A DNA stretch of 64,000 nt from Pseudomonadales bacterium (GCA_022827905.1 JAJEIQ010000076.1:86868-150867); one strand, 5' to 3'. Positions 1 to 9,904 are shown, counted from the first letter of the stretch. Notes: generated by a model from the sequence alone, not told the origin. Made by a program: numbers and translations.

Positions 1-1317
1 CTCGGCCGGTTGCGATGGCCCTTCAGCCAGCCGTTCGAGAAGCGCTTGGGCCTCGCTGCGCTGTGCGTCGGTGCCGCCGGCAATCACTTCCTCAAGTACT
101 TCCCGGGCGCTGGCTCGGTCGTCGAGGTCAATGTAGGCCTTGGCCAAGTTCAGCTTGACTTGCCCATCGCCGATGGGCGCGCCGAAGTCGTAGTCGGGCG
201 CATCAGAGGAATCGGCGCGCCGAGCGGATTGGCGGCGCCGCAGGGCCACCAGCCCGACGGCAATGAGCCCCGCTGTGGGGACGAGCCCGGCCAAGGCCGC
301 TATGCGCCAGCGTCCAAGCGCCTCCATCCAATCCTGCCGCTCTTGCTTGCGACTGGCCTGCAGCGCCGCCAACTCGCTGCTCAAGCGAGCGATCTCACCG
401 TCGCGCCGCTGCAGTTGGCGGGCCTGTTCACGCACCTGACGGCGAGCCTCCTGCAACAGATCCGCCAGCGGCGGCTCCGGGGGTGGGGCGGCGACCGCAA
501 TGGTGTCCGGTGCTGGCTCGACGACCGTTTCCCGCGCTGACGCTGGCGGTTCCGTGACCGCCTCGGTTGCCAGGCTGTCTTCAGCGGAGTCGATGATTCT
601 AAGCTGGCCACCGCCACCGCCTCCCCAGGCGTCGTTCTGCCGCCCGGCTTCGTCGATGGCCTCCTGGGGAGACAAGCTGTCAGTGGCCGCACTGTCCGGC
701 AACCGCAGGGTGGCGCCCGCCACCAAGCCGTTGATGTTTTCCGCGACGAAGGCATGGGGGTTTTCCCGCACTATTGCCAGCATTTGCTGCTGAACGTTGA
801 TGCCGTCCGGGAGGTTGGCGGCGGCGATGCTCCACAGGGTGTCCTTGGGCCGCACGACGACGGTTCGCTCGGATGGTGCTGAGGCGGGCTGCCTGGGTTT
901 TTCCACGGAGATGGGCGCTTGCGGCTTGGCCGGAGCCGGCCCCGGTGCATCGAGCAGAACGGCGTATTCGCGGAGCAAGGTGCCGCCCGGCCAAGTCAGG
1001 CGCACGAGGAAGTTGAGGTAGGCATCGGGGATGGGTGTGCTGCTCGAAACCCGAACATGGGGCGGCTCCACTTGGAAGCGCAGGGTGTCCAGATAGGCGA
1101 AGCGCTCAAGGCCGAGGTTGCCGAAGTCCTCCTTGGAACCGAGCGTGACGGTGATGTCGCGGCGTCGCAGACCTTCTGCGCCGATCAAGGCGATGCGGCC
1201 ATCGAGCCGTTCACCCGCTCCCGAGGCAACGTGCAAGTCGCCGAGATCGACTGTGCTGGCTAGCGAGGTCGAGGTGAACCAACCTAGGGCAATCATGATG
1301 AACCATCGGTTCAACAT
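1..1317 (-). CDS. fimV: FimV-like polar peptidoglycan-binding protein (partial, C-terminus beyond window)
   Basis: The reading frame is open from an ATG at 1317 to the window edge, giving 439 residues with no stop. Residues 1-20 form a signal peptide ending in SLA. A FimV N-terminal domain follows (LGDLHVASGAGERLDGRI near residues 25-45), then a LysM-type domain starting KDTLWSIAAANLPDG (roughly 170-225), a proline-rich stretch, a coiled-coil segment (EARRQVREQARQLQRRDGEI), a transmembrane helix (IAALAGLVPTAGLIAVGLVAL) and the start of the cytoplasmic TPR-like part (KLNLAKAYIDLDDRASAREV). In Pseudomonas FimV is an inner-membrane hub for type IV pili and polarity, and lies directly after leuB-asd, as here. 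It is 50 bp downstream of asd. Identity rests on domain order plus synteny. Confidence 0.9.
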   Translation of the reverse strand, partial: MLNRWFIMIALGWFTSTSLASTVDLGDLHVASGAGERLDGRIALIGAEGLRRRDITVTLGSKEDFGNLGLERFAYLDTLRFQVEPPHVRVSSSTPIPDAYLNFLVRLTWPGGTLLREYAVLLDAPGPAPAKPQAPISVEKPRQPASAPSERTVVVRPKDTLWSIAAANLPDGINVQQQMLAIVRENPHAFVAENINGLVAGATLRLPDSAATDSLSPQEAIDEAGRQNDAWGGGGGGQLRIIDSAEDSLATEAVTEPPASARETVVEPAPDTIAVAAPPPEPPLADLLQEARRQVREQARQLQRRDGEIARLSSELAALQASRKQERQDWMEALGRWRIAALAGLVPTAGLIAVGLVALRRRQSARRADSSDAPDYDFGAPIGDGQVKLNLAKAYIDLDDRASAREVLEEVIAGGTDAQRSEAQALLERLAEGPSQPAE

Positions 1318-1367
1318 GGTCCGGTGCTGCCGTCCAACAAACTCCCAACTATCAGTTGGATGGAGCA

Positions 1368-2399
1368 CTAGCTCACAACCAATGCTTCCGCAATCTGCAC
1401 ACTGTTCAAGGCGGCGCCCTTGCGCACGTTGTCGGACACCACCCAAAGGTTGAGGCCACGCGGATGGGAGATGTCCTGGCGGATGCGGCCGACATAGACC
1501 GCATCAGTGCCGACGGCTTCCCCGACCGCTGTGGGATAGCCGCCCGGCACACGTTGATCGTGGACGATCACCCCCGGTGCGGCGGCCAGCAGTTCGGTGG
1601 CCCGCTCCGGGGTGATCGGCTCTCTGGTTTCGATGTGAACCGCTTCGGAGTGTCCGTAGAAGACCGGAATGCGCACGCAGGTCGGATTCACTTGGATGGC
1701 GTCGTCCTCCAGGATTTTGCGCGTCTCCCAGACCATCTTCATCTCTTCCTTGGTGTAGCCGTTGTCTTGGAAGGGGTCGATCTGGGGAATGGCGTTGAAG
1801 GCGATCTGCACCGGCATGACGTCCGTTTCGATGGGCTTGCCGTTGAGCAGGTTGGCGGTCTGGCCGGCGAGTTCCCGAAGCCCGCCGCCGCCCGCTCCCG
1901 ACACCGCCTGATAGGTGGCCACGTTGATTCGCTCGATCCCCACCGCGTCGTGAATGGGCTTGAGCGCCACCACCATCTGAATGGTGGAGCAGTTGGGGTT
2001 GGCGATGATGTTGCGCACGGCGTGCTCGCCGATGCGGTGGGGATTGACCTCCGGCACGATCAAGGGCACATCGTCGCAGTAGCGGAAGGCGGACGTGTTG
2101 TCGATCACCACGCAGCCCGCCGCTGCCGCCTTGGGCGCGAATTCCTGCGATAGGGCGCCACCTGCCGAAAACAGTCCAATCTTGGTTTGGCTGAAGTCGA
2201 ACTCATCGAGCCTTTGCACCGACACCGACTTGCCGCGGAACTGCAGGCGCTTGCCGGCGGAGCGTTCGCTGGCGAGCAGGTGCAGTCGATCCACGGGGAA
2301 GTCCCGTTCCTCGAGAATCTCGATCAGCGCGCCGCCCACCGCGCCAGTGGCTCCGGCGATGGCGACGTTGACCTTTCCATTGGCTCCAGCAACGCTCAC
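1368..2399 (-). CDS. asd: Aspartate-semialdehyde dehydrogenase
   Basis: This enzyme reduces aspartyl phosphate to aspartate semialdehyde with NADPH, the branch point to lysine, diaminopimelate, threonine and methionine. The 343-residue product has an N-terminal dinucleotide-binding loop ([15 protein letters not shown], residues 15-29), the [10 protein letters not shown] segment, the active-site cysteine in ANPNCSTIQ (Cys137) and the likely catalytic histidine in YGHSEAVH (His250). Length and motifs fit the family in full. The start overlaps the leuB stop by 4 bp (2396-2399), indicating translational coupling in the leuCDB-asd run. Confidence 0.97.
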   Translation of the reverse strand: MSVAGANGKVNVAIAGATGAVGGALIEILEERDFPVDRLHLLASERSAGKRLQFRGKSVSVQRLDEFDFSQTKIGLFSAGGALSQEFAPKAAAAGCVVIDNTSAFRYCDDVPLIVPEVNPHRIGEHAVRNIIANPNCSTIQMVVALKPIHDAVGIERINVATYQAVSGAGGGGLRELAGQTANLLNGKPIETDVMPVQIAFNAIPQIDPFQDNGYTKEEMKMVWETRKILEDDAIQVNPTCVRIPVFYGHSEAVHIETREPITPERATELLAAAPGVIVHDQRVPGGYPTAVGEAVGTDAVYVGRIRQDISHPRGLNLWVVSDNVRKGAALNSVQIAEALVVS

Positions 2400-3511
2400 G
2401 ATTCGGCTCCTTCAGCGCCCGATTCGATCTCGGCCAACAGGGCCTCCCCCATAGCCTGCGTGCCGACCCGTTCCATGTTGTTCGGCTCGCTGCCGCCAAG
2501 GATGTCGGCGGTGCGCAGGCCGTTTCGGAGAACCCCATCCACCGCGCCTTCGATGCGGGTCGCCACAGCCGGGAGGCCCAAGCTGTAACGGCACATCATG
2601 GCGGCAGAAAGGACGGTCGCCAACGGGTTGGCGGCGTCTTGGCCGGCGATGTCCGGCGCGGAACCGTGGACCGGCTCGTACAGGCCGAAGCCGTCGGCGG
2701 CCAAGGACGCCGATGGCAGCATGCCAAGGGAGCCCGTCAGCATGGCCGCAACATCGGAAAGGATGTCGCCGAACATATTGCCGGTAACCATGACATCGAA
2801 TTGTTTGGGGGCGCGGACGAGTTGCATCCCGGCATTATCGACGTACATGTGGGAAAGCGCCACCTGCGGATACTCGTCCGCCAAGCCACTCACTACCTCC
2901 CGCCACAGATCCGTCGCCTCCAGCACGTTGGCCTTGTCCACGGAGCACAGCCGTCCTTGGCGCTTGGCCGCCAAGTCGAAGGCCACACGGGCGATGCGCT
3001 CGATCTCATACTCAGAGTACCTATAGGTGTTGATTCCAACTCTTTCATTATTCTCAATAAAAACGCCCCTGGGTTCGCCGAAATAGATGCCGCCGGTGAG
3101 TTCGCGAACGATTAGGATGTCCAAGCCCGACACCAGCTCCGGCTTGAGCGAAGAGGCTTCAGCCAGGGGCGCAAAGAGCAGCGCCGGGCGCAGGTTGGCG
3201 AACAACTCCAGGTTGGAGCGCAGGCCCAAAAGCCCTTTTTCCGGGCGTTGGTCCATGGGCCGGTCCTCCCATTGGGGTCCGCCCACCGCGCCGAGCAGCA
3301 CCGCATCGGCAGCGCGGCAAGCGGCTAGCGTCTCCTCCGGCAGCGGTTCGCCGGTCTGGTCGATTGCGCAGCCGCCGACCAAGGCCTCGCTCACTTCCAA
3401 CCCCACCTTGGCCTCGGCCAAGGCGGCGCGCAGAACGTCGATTGCGATTGGCACCACTTCAGGGCCGATGCCGTCACCTGGCAGAGCGGTGACTTTGACT
3501 ACTCGGGTCAT
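2396..3511 (-). CDS. leuB: 3-isopropylmalate dehydrogenase
   Basis: LeuB oxidises and decarboxylates 3-isopropylmalate to 2-oxoisocaproate with NAD+, the third step of leucine synthesis. The 371-residue protein starts with the typical [10 protein letters not shown] segment (residues 10-19) and carries the metal and NAD site [14 protein letters not shown] (245-258) followed by [10 protein letters not shown]. The start overlaps the leuD stop by 4 bp and the end overlaps asd by 4 bp. Residues about 148-170 are encoded by a stretch visibly richer in A and T than the rest of the gene (3006-3068), with codons such as AGA, AGG, AAT and ATT; the protein itself looks normal there. Confidence 0.97.
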   Translation of the reverse strand: MTRVVKVTALPGDGIGPEVVPIAIDVLRAALAEAKVGLEVSEALVGGCAIDQTGEPLPEETLAACRAADAVLLGAVGGPQWEDRPMDQRPEKGLLGLRSNLELFANLRPALLFAPLAEASSLKPELVSGLDILIVRELTGGIYFGEPRGVFIENNERVGINTYRYSEYEIERIARVAFDLAAKRQGRLCSVDKANVLEATDLWREVVSGLADEYPQVALSHMYVDNAGMQLVRAPKQFDVMVTGNMFGDILSDVAAMLTGSLGMLPSASLAADGFGLYEPVHGSAPDIAGQDAANPLATVLSAAMMCRYSLGLPAVATRIEGAVDGVLRNGLRTADILGGSEPNNMERVGTQAMGEALLAEIESGAEGAES

Positions 3512-4176
3512 GGCGCTGCCTCCTCAGGTGCCCCGGCACCGCGCCTGAGCCAAGGGCGCCGCTGGTAGTAGCTGGCCTCGAAGGCGCGAATGCGGCCGGC
3601 CTGAGCTAGGGTGAGGCCGATATCGTCGAGTCCTTCAAGTAACTTATGGCGGGCGCTTGGCGGCACATCGAAGGCAATCTCGCCACCATCGGGCAGCTCG
3701 ATTCGTTGCGCTTCCAGATCGACCGTCAATTCCAGACCGCCATCGCCTTGTGCCCGTTCGAACAGGTCGTCCACCACCGCCTCATCGAGACGGATGGGCA
3801 GGAGCCCGTTCTTGAAGCAGTTCTCGTGGAAGATGTCCGCAAAGCTGGGAGCAATTACGGCGAAGAAGCCGTACTCAAGCAGCGCCCAGACCGCATGCTC
3901 CCGGCTGGAGCCGCAGCCGAAGTTGCGCCGGGCCAACAGCACGCCCGCCTCTTGGTAGCGCGGTTGGTTGAGCACGAAGCGGTGGTTCAGGTGCCGCTCG
4001 TTGGGCGTGAGGCCGATGTCGCCCTCATCCAGAAAACGCCAGGCATCGAACAGGTTTTCGCCGAAGCCGGTGCGCTTGATCGATTTCAGGAACTGCTTGG
4101 GGATGATCTGATCCGTGTCCACGTTGGCGCGGTCCAAGGGTGCCGCCAACCCCGTTTCCCGTCGAAACGCCTTCAC
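3508..4176 (-). CDS. leuD: 3-isopropylmalate dehydratase small subunit
   Basis: LeuD pairs with LeuC to isomerise 2-isopropylmalate to 3-isopropylmalate. The reading frame is open much further upstream (to 4371), but that part lies inside leuC and does not look like LeuD. The GTG at 4176 overlaps the leuC stop by 4 bp (GTGA) and gives 222 residues beginning [20 protein letters not shown], the expected LeuD N-terminus. Family hallmarks are [24 protein letters not shown] and [10 protein letters not shown]. The stop overlaps leuB by 4 bp. Confidence 0.95.
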   Translation of the reverse strand: MKAFRRETGLAAPLDRANVDTDQIIPKQFLKSIKRTGFGENLFDAWRFLDEGDIGLTPNERHLNHRFVLNQPRYQEAGVLLARRNFGCGSSREHAVWALLEYGFFAVIAPSFADIFHENCFKNGLLPIRLDEAVVDDLFERAQGDGGLELTVDLEAQRIELPDGGEIAFDVPPSARHKLLEGLDDIGLTLAQAGRIRAFEASYYQRRPWLRRGAGAPEEAAP

Positions 4177-5582
4177 AGCCAGTCCCTCACATCGACGAAG
4201 TGGCCGGCCACCGCCGCCGCCGCGGCCATGGCGGGGCTGACCAAGTGGGTGCGTCCGCCGTGGCCCTGGCGGCCCTCGAAATTGCGGTTGGAGGTGGACG
4301 CGCAGTGCTCGCCCGGCAGCAGCTTGTCGGGATTCATGGCTAGGCACATGGAACAGCCCGGGGCGCGCCACTCGAAACCGGCAGCGGTAAAGATGTCGGC
4401 CAGCCCTTCCGCTTCGGCGGCCTGCTTGACCAATCCGGAGCCAGGCACCACCAACGCCTGCTTGACGCTGGAGGCCACCCGCTTGCCCGCCACGATGCTG
4501 GCGGCAACCCGCAGGTCCTCCAAACGGGCGTTGGTGCAGGAGCCGATGAAGACGCGATCCAAGCGAATGTGGGCGATCGGCTGATCCGCCGCCAATCCCA
4601 TGTAGGCCAAGGCCCGTTCGATGCCATCAGCCTCGGTCGAGTCTGTGGCGCGGCGCGGGTTGGGCGTGGCGTCCTCGACGCCGGTGACCATCTCTGGAGA
4701 AGTTCCCCAAGTGACCTGCGGCGTCAGAGCGCTGGCGTCCAAGCTGGCAGAGCTGTCAAACTCGGCATCGGGGTCGCTGACCATTCGCCGCCAATAGGCC
4801 TCCGCCGCCTGCCACTCGCTGCCCGACGGCGCCAAGGGCCGCCCCTCCAGGTAGTCGAGCGTGGTGTCATCGACGGCCACCAAGCCCGCCCGGGCGCCCG
4901 CCTCGATGGACAGGTTGCACAGCGTCATGCGGCCTTCCATCGACAGCCCGCGCACCGCCTCGCCTAGGTACTCGATGGTGTGGCGGGTGGCGCCGGCGGT
5001 GCCGATGCGCCCGATCAGCGCCAACGCCAAGTCCTTGGCGTAAACCCCCGCCGGCAGCTTGCCGCTGACACGCACGGCCATGTTTCTGGCCTTCGATTGC
5101 GCCAGGCACTGGGTGGCCATCACATGCTCCACCTCCGAAGTGCCGACCCCTTGGGCCAAGGCGCCGAACGCACCGTGGGTGGAGGTGTGCGAGTCGCCAC
5201 AGACGATGGTCATGCCGGGCTGCGTGGCGCCCTGTTCGGGACCCATGACATGGACGATGCCCTGGCGCACGTCCAGCATCCCGAACTGCCGCACCCCATG
5301 GCGGCGGCAGTTGTCGTCCAAGACCACCACCTGCTCACGGGCCACCGGATCGTCGATGCCGTCGATCCCCGCAGCGCGGTTGTCGGTGGGCACATTGTGG
5401 TCGGGTGTGGCCAAATTGGCTTCCTTGCGCCAGAGCTCCCGTCCGGCCTGGGCCAAACCGGCGAAGGCTTGGGGCGACGTGACCTCGTGCAGCAACTGCA
5501 GATCGATGTAGAGCAGGCAGTGCCCGTCCTCCCGCTCGCCGACTAGGTGATCAGCCCAAATCTTGTCGTACAGCGTTGGCAC
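4173..5582 (-). CDS. leuC: 3-isopropylmalate dehydratase large subunit
   Basis: LeuC is the aconitase-type, iron-sulfur-bearing subunit of isopropylmalate isomerase. The 469-residue protein has the cluster ligands in [12 protein letters not shown] (Cys349) and [11 protein letters not shown] (Cys410, Cys413), plus [17 protein letters not shown] around 128-144. Length matches the family. It lies 41 bp downstream of aroC and is followed by leuD with a 4-bp overlap, so it may share a transcript with prmB-aroC or have a promoter inside aroC; I see no convincing promoter in the short gap. Confidence 0.97.
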   Translation of the reverse strand: MPTLYDKIWADHLVGEREDGHCLLYIDLQLLHEVTSPQAFAGLAQAGRELWRKEANLATPDHNVPTDNRAAGIDGIDDPVAREQVVVLDDNCRRHGVRQFGMLDVRQGIVHVMGPEQGATQPGMTIVCGDSHTSTHGAFGALAQGVGTSEVEHVMATQCLAQSKARNMAVRVSGKLPAGVYAKDLALALIGRIGTAGATRHTIEYLGEAVRGLSMEGRMTLCNLSIEAGARAGLVAVDDTTLDYLEGRPLAPSGSEWQAAEAYWRRMVSDPDAEFDSSASLDASALTPQVTWGTSPEMVTGVEDATPNPRRATDSTEADGIERALAYMGLAADQPIAHIRLDRVFIGSCTNARLEDLRVAASIVAGKRVASSVKQALVVPGSGLVKQAAEAEGLADIFTAAGFEWRAPGCSMCLAMNPDKLLPGEHCASTSNRNFEGRQGHGGRTHLVSPAMAAAAAVAGHFVDVRDWL

Positions 5583-5623
5583 TCTGGCGCTCCTTCCAGC
5601 TTAGTCGAGTCGACCGCGTGGCC

Positions 5624-6697
5624 TCAGGGCGCTGCCCCGGACCCCGTTTGTCCCCGGTGGCGAAGCAAATGGTCCATCAGCACCAAGGCGACCATGGCTT
5701 CCGCTATGGGGGTGGCGCGAATGCCGACGCAGGGGTCGTGGCGTCCCTTGGTGACCACTTCGGTCTCATTGCCGTCGATGTCCACCGTCCGGCCGGGAGT
5801 GGTCAGGCTGGAAGTGGGCTTTAAGGCGATGCGGGCGACGATGTCCTGACCGGAGGAGATGCCGCCGAGCACGCCGCCGGCGTGGTTGCTCAGGAACCCT
5901 TGGCTGGACATCTCGTCCCGGTGCTTGGTGCCGCGCTGGCGGACGACGTCGAAGCCGTCGCCGATGGCCACCGCCTTTACGGCGTTGATGCCCATCAAGG
6001 CACCCGCCAATTCGGCATCGAGCTTGGCAAACACCGGCTCTCCGAGGCCGACCGGCGCGCCCTCAGCGACAACGGTGATTTCCGCGCCAATGGAGTCCCC
6101 CGCCCGGCGCAGATCATCGATCAGCGCGGCGATGGCCTCGACGCTGTCTGGATCCGGGCAAAAGAAGGGGTTGGCCCCCACGGCATCCCAGGACTTGAAG
6201 AGTGGTCGAATTTCGCCGATCGCGGATAGATGGCCCCTTACTTGGACCCCGGCCAGCTCGCCAAGGCACTTTTTGGCGATGGCCCCGGCGGCGACCCGCA
6301 TGGCCGTTTCCCGCGCCGAGGCCCGGCCGCTGCCCCGGTAGTCGCGGATGCCGTACTTGTGATGGTAGGTGAAGTCGGCGTGGGCGGGGCGGAACAGGTT
6401 CTTGATGTCGTCGTAGTCCTTGCTCTTCGGATCCTCATTCTCTATGGCCAAGCCAATGGGCGTGCCGGTAGTGCGGCCCTCAAAGACCCCGGAGAGGATT
6501 CTCACCCGGTCGCTTTCCCGGCGCTGGGTGGTGTACTTGGATTGCCCCGGACGGCGGCGGTCGAGATCCGGCTGGATATCCGCTTCGGACAGTGCCAAGC
6601 CCGGCGGGCAGCCGTCAACGATGGCGCCCAGCGCCGGACCGTGGCTCTCACCGAAGGTGGTGAGGGTGAACTGCTGACCGAAGGTGTTGCCGGACAT
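5624..6697 (-). CDS. aroC: Chorismate synthase
   Basis: AroC converts 5-enolpyruvylshikimate-3-phosphate to chorismate using reduced FMN, the last step of the shikimate pathway. The 357-residue product shows all family signatures: [19 protein letters not shown] (residues 15-33), [18 protein letters not shown] (48-65), a [13 protein letters not shown] segment, and a C-terminal GRHDPC. The gene follows prmB by 9 bp, an order shared with many gammaproteobacteria. Confidence 0.97.
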   Translation of the reverse strand: MSGNTFGQQFTLTTFGESHGPALGAIVDGCPPGLALSEADIQPDLDRRRPGQSKYTTQRRESDRVRILSGVFEGRTTGTPIGLAIENEDPKSKDYDDIKNLFRPAHADFTYHHKYGIRDYRGSGRASARETAMRVAAGAIAKKCLGELAGVQVRGHLSAIGEIRPLFKSWDAVGANPFFCPDPDSVEAIAALIDDLRRAGDSIGAEITVVAEGAPVGLGEPVFAKLDAELAGALMGINAVKAVAIGDGFDVVRQRGTKHRDEMSSQGFLSNHAGGVLGGISSGQDIVARIALKPTSSLTTPGRTVDIDGNETEVVTKGRHDPCVGIRATPIAEAMVALVLMDHLLRHRGQTGSGAAP

Positions 6698-6706
6698 GGG
6701 GATGAC

Positions 6707-7597
6707 TTAGATGGCAATTGCGCTTTTGGCGCTAGTATGGGAAGCCAAGGCTGCGGCATCAAGCACAAACACGCCCGCGCCGCCCACTGGCGTTTCCGGC
6801 CAGATAAACGGCAAGCGCGGCCAGGCGCGGTTGACTCGGCCGGTGTTCATGCCCACCTCGCACACCAGCAGTCCGCCGTCGGCCAAATGTGACAGGGCTT
6901 CGTTGATGACGCGTCGAACCACGCTCAAGCCATCCTCGCCGCCAGCGAGTCCCAAGGCCGGTTCCTGCGCGAATTCCGGCGGGAGGGTGCGCATGTCGGC
7001 AGCATCCACGTAGGGTGGATTGCAGAGGATCAAGTCAAAGGTGCTGGGCGGTGCGCCGTCGAACAGGTCGGCGCAAGCCACCGCCGTGCGTCCGGCGAGA
7101 CCAAGCGCCTCGGCATTGCGCTGTGCGAGATCAACAGCATGAGGATCGGCATCGACCAGAAGGGCTTCCGCTGCGGGGAACCGTTCGAGGGCCAACAGGC
7201 CGAGGCAGCCGGAGCCGCAGCACAGGTCCAGAACGCGCTGGGGTGGGCGGGAAAGCCAAGGCCGAAGGCCGTCGAGCAGCATGGGGCCGATGGGAGAGCG
7301 CGGCACCACAATGCCGGGTTCAACTGCGAACCGCCGCCCGCAATACTGCGTCCTGCCGAGCAGCCAGGCTAGGGGCTGACGTTCCTGCACTCGGCGTTTC
7401 GCGAGGCGCCTCGCTTCAGCTACGGTTCCCGCATCCAAACGGACCTCCAGGGAGGACGGCTCGTCAGGCAGCCCGGTGACGCCCAGCACTAGGGCGGTGG
7501 CTTCATCCCAAGCGTTGTCGGTGCCTTGGCCGTAACAGAGCGGTGCGCTGCGGAACCGCTCATGCACCTCGGCGAGTAGCGCCTGGAGTTCAATCAC
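6707..7597 (-). CDS. prmB: Ribosomal protein uL3 N5-glutamine methyltransferase
   Basis: PrmB methylates a glutamine of ribosomal protein L3 with S-adenosylmethionine. The 296-residue product has the SAM-binding motif VLDLCCGSGCLGLLAL and the glutamine-methyltransferase signature LILCNPPYVDAADM. The frame is open upstream of 7597, but the sequence there overlaps the preceding gene; the GTG at 7597 overlaps that gene's stop by 8 bp and yields the expected N-terminus IELQALLAEVHERF. Its position directly upstream of aroC separates it from the release-factor enzyme PrmC, which normally sits with prfA. Confidence 0.92.
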   Translation of the reverse strand: MIELQALLAEVHERFRSAPLCYGQGTDNAWDEATALVLGVTGLPDEPSSLEVRLDAGTVAEARRLAKRRVQERQPLAWLLGRTQYCGRRFAVEPGIVVPRSPIGPMLLDGLRPWLSRPPQRVLDLCCGSGCLGLLALERFPAAEALLVDADPHAVDLAQRNAEALGLAGRTAVACADLFDGAPPSTFDLILCNPPYVDAADMRTLPPEFAQEPALGLAGGEDGLSVVRRVINEALSHLADGGLLVCEVGMNTGRVNRAWPRLPFIWPETPVGGAGVFVLDAAALASHTSAKSAIAI

Positions 7598-8492
7598 GCT
7601 GCTGACGGTGGGGCAGCACCAACTCGATGCGGGGCACGGCGCCCCCCACCCGAGGCAGGAGCGGTCCGGCGCCAAAAGGAACGAGATTCGGCGCGGCATC
7701 GGCGTCGATGCCCTCCCCCAACGCATCGCGGGCCGCCTCGGCGCACTCGGTCGAACGCTCCAGCATCAAGGCGGTGGCCTCCGGACCGTAGAGATGGCAG
7801 ACCACATGGACGGTGAGGCGTTCAAAGATGCGCAGGCGCGGGGCGATGCCGCGCAGGGTTCTAAGGCCGGCATCGGGAATGCTGCCGTCGCGGCGCGGGC
7901 GCACCCCAGCGACCGTGGCGAAGCCGTTGCCCGCCAACTCCTCCGTGAGCTCGGCGTTGGTCACCGCTTCGATGGCCTCACGAGGCTGCAGGGCTTCCAC
8001 GTGGGCATAGATGCGCCGATTGCCCCGCTCAATGACGTAAGCGGACATCAATTGGCCGCCCATGTCGGCGGCGATGTAGAACTGATTGGCCTCCGGTCCG
8101 TAGAGAATGGCTTGGCCGAACACTTGGTTGGCCCAGCCGTTGCTGCGCCCGCAGTCCCGCCCCCGGCAACTGAACAGCGCCTCTGAGCCCAACGCCTTCT
8201 CATAGTGGTCGATGACCTCACTCAAAGGCACGCCCGCCGGAAATTGGTAGATGATGCGTACCGCAGTGGCATCAAGGCGCAGCTTCTGCTCGATGCGCAG
8301 CTCCCGCCGGATCTTCTCCACGGCGCTGACGATGAACTCCCGAGGCGCGAAATCGTCCTGCCGCTCGTAGGCGATGATCCAAGATCGGGGAAAGCGATCG
8401 ACGCCCGGCGGGTCGGCGGAGCCCGGCACATCCGAGGCGGCTGCGGCCAAACTCGGCGCCAGCACCAGCACCAGCACCAGCCAGCGGCCCAT
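7590..8492 (-). CDS. DUF4892 domain-containing secreted protein
   Basis: The product of about 300 residues is likely exported. From the ATG at 8492 it begins MGRWLVLVLVLAPSLAAA, a clean signal peptide; a longer frame with ATGs at 8543 and upstream is possible. The mature part has the pattern of DUF4892 proteins: FPRSWIIAYERQDDFA, an RIEQKLRLDATAVRIIYQFP stretch, and a paired-cysteine motif SCRGRDCG. A C-terminal OmpA-like reading (LTEELAGNGFATVAGVRP, then LRIFERLTVHVVCH) is plausible but weak. Function is unknown. It overlaps prmB by 8 bp, so the two are probably cotranslated. Confidence 0.75.
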   Translation of the reverse strand: MGRWLVLVLVLAPSLAAAASDVPGSADPPGVDRFPRSWIIAYERQDDFAPREFIVSAVEKIRRELRIEQKLRLDATAVRIIYQFPAGVPLSEVIDHYEKALGSEALFSCRGRDCGRSNGWANQVFGQAILYGPEANQFYIAADMGGQLMSAYVIERGNRRIYAHVEALQPREAIEAVTNAELTEELAGNGFATVAGVRPRRDGSIPDAGLRTLRGIAPRLRIFERLTVHVVCHLYGPEATALMLERSTECAEAARDALGEGIDADAAPNLVPFGAGPLLPRVGGAVPRIELVLPHRQQRD

Positions 8493-8586
8493 ACGCTCAA
8501 GTCGGGGGACTAAATTGGAAACAGCGGCAAGCACGGAGGCCATGCTAATGGTCCGCTGGCAAAATGGCCACACCGCTCCGACAGAC

Positions 8587-9000
8587 TCAGCAACGCAAGG
8601 CCCGAACATGACCCGCAGAGGCATAGTCCAAGATCAAGCGATCCCGGGTGACAATGCACAGGTTCATCTCCCGGGCCGTGGCTATGATGATTCGGTCCGC
8701 CGGATCAGCAGGCGGTTCGCCTGGCAGGAACGAAGAAGCGATGAGAGTTTGCGGAGGGGCCTCCGCGAGAGTGATCCGGCCTTTGGTGACATAGTCCTCG
8801 AACCAACTCGCAACCGGCCGCTCAAGCCTCAACCGCGCACGGGAAACGAGCAACCCCAATTCCCAGGCTGAAAAAAGCGAAACATAGGTTCGGCCACCTT
8901 CACGGTGATTGCTGTTGATCATAGCTGTTGCGTCCGCGTCGATCGGGTCATCGTTGCCGGTCCAGATAACGGCGCAGGTGTCGAGCAGTAGTTCAGTCAT
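8587..9000 (-). CDS. PIN-domain toxin (VapC-like)
   Basis: This 137-residue protein is a PIN-domain ribonuclease of the VapC type, the toxin half of type II toxin-antitoxin pairs that cleave RNA. The acidic active-site residues can be placed: Asp7 (LLLDTCAVIW), Glu48 (SAWELGLL), Asp102 (DPADRIIIATA) and Asp120 (VTRDRLIL). The start overlaps the upstream antitoxin gene by 8 bp. It is an isolated pair, transcribed toward but about 95 bp short of the DUF4892 gene. Target RNA cannot be predicted. Confidence 0.9.
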   Translation of the reverse strand: MTELLLDTCAVIWTGNDDPIDADATAMINSNHREGGRTYVSLFSAWELGLLVSRARLRLERPVASWFEDYVTKGRITLAEAPPQTLIASSFLPGEPPADPADRIIIATAREMNLCIVTRDRLILDYASAGHVRALRC

Positions 9001-9415
9001 GGACTAGCCTCGAATTCTGTGCCAGATGCGACCACTCGGGCATGGCCGGCTCCGTCAAATCTGTGCCATCGGGCACAGTAACGGTATCCGCCATGCAACC
9101 CAGAACGGGATGCTTAGTCCGTACGTTTGCCGAATCCGGAGCCGAAACCCGGCGGGCGGCTCCCTTTTTGGCCTGAACGAAAACCAGCCGCTCGTTTCCG
9201 AGGTCCACCTCGGAGGTCTTGTACCCTGCGGAGAGCCAACAAGGGGTGATCGAGCTATTGGAGGGATTGTTGCTCCACCAAGGTCGATGCTTCCGCGCCG
9301 AAGCGGGCAAATCAGTTCCGATGATCGCCTCGATTTCCTTGAATGTCATCGGAATTTTCTGGAAGCCGGTCACCCGTAAGTGGTTTTCCAAGGCTTGGTA
9401 CTTTGAGTTGGACAC
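8993..9415 (-). CDS. Putative antitoxin: DUF7662-like domain plus VapB-like tail
   Basis: From the GTG at 9415 the product is 140 residues. Residues 5-80 resemble the small domain I know as DUF7662: SKYQALENHLRV, MTFKEIEAIIGTDLPASARK, a WWSNNP core and VDLGNERLVFVQ. The tail (HPVLGCMADTVTVPDGTDL, then TEPAMPEW) resembles the C-terminal toxin-wrapping segment of antitoxins that pair with PIN toxins. The GTG has GGGG about 9 nt upstream; an ATG at 9454 lacks a ribosome site and falls inside a repeat that may be the operator. The 8-bp overlap with the PIN toxin supports an antitoxin role. Domain naming is from memory; pairing is well supported. Confidence 0.7.
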   Translation of the reverse strand: MSNSKYQALENHLRVTGFQKIPMTFKEIEAIIGTDLPASARKHRPWWSNNPSNSSITPCWLSAGYKTSEVDLGNERLVFVQAKKGAARRVSAPDSANVRTKHPVLGCMADTVTVPDGTDLTEPAMPEWSHLAQNSRLVHD

Positions 9416-9436
9416 TTCTATGCCCCAAGAAATAGT

Positions 9437-9466
9437 TACTAATGAGTATTCCATAGTACTAATGAG
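9437..9466. repeat. Two 10-bp direct repeats, 20-bp period, upstream of the TA pair
   Basis: TACTAATGAG occurs at 9437-9446 and again at 9457-9466, exactly two helical turns apart, in the short region between the divergent antitoxin gene (start 9415) and the VOC gene (start 9518). Type II antitoxins usually repress their own promoter by binding repeats like these, so this is a candidate operator. No binding data; inference from position and spacing. Confidence 0.5.
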
Positions 9467-9517
9467 GTTGCTACCCTGTCTCCCGATGTGCTTCAGCGGA
9501 AGGGTTTGAGGTCCGTG

Positions 9518-9904
9518 ATGACAGGATACGTGGACTCTACGGAACAGCTTGTGACTGAGATATTCACCCGCGACATCGACCGCTCGGTGGCGTTCTACCG
9601 CAAACTCGGCTTCGAGCTGTTGCGGGACGAGGACGGATTCGTGGAGCTTGGTTGGGAGGGCCATCGTCTTTTCCTGAGCGATGAACTGAAGGAGAAGATG
9701 ACCTCTGGCACCGGATTGCCGCAAGGGAACATCAGGGTAATGGTGCCCAACGTGGATGACTATTGGGCGTTGTCCCAGGAATTGGGCGCTCGGATTCTGT
9801 CGCCAATCACGGATCAGTCCTATGGTCTGCGGGATTTCACCATAGCCGACCCAGACGGGTTCGGAGTCAGGTTCGCGACTCAATTGCGCGACCTGACCGA
9901 GTAA
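9518..9904 (+). CDS. VOC family (glyoxalase/bleomycin-resistance-like) protein
   Basis: The 128-residue protein has the vicinal-oxygen-chelate fold pattern: TEIFTRDIDRSVAFYRKLGF near the start, then DGFVELGWEGHRLFLSDE, and the second half ending LRDFTIADPDGFGVRFA. This is the small dioxygenase/resistance-protein-like class; substrate unknown. I chose the ATG at 9518 because GAGG lies 6 nt upstream; an earlier start at 9488 has no such site. It is divergent from the TA pair and 25 bp upstream of the GNAT gene, probably in one short operon. Confidence 0.85.
   Translation: MTGYVDSTEQLVTEIFTRDIDRSVAFYRKLGFELLRDEDGFVELGWEGHRLFLSDELKEKMTSGTGLPQGNIRVMVPNVDDYWALSQELGARILSPITDQSYGLRDFTIADPDGFGVRFATQLRDLTE

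Noticed and set aside
1333..1360. Small hairpin between asd and fimV
   Set aside because: Short stem without a T run, so not supported as a terminator; too weak as an attenuator.
3508..4371. Longer leuD start at 4371
   Set aside because: The added residues come from leuC in another frame; the GTG at 4176 couples to the leuC stop.
8993..9883. Longer antitoxin ORF to 9883
   Set aside because: The upstream part runs through the VOC gene and the repeat region and does not look coding.
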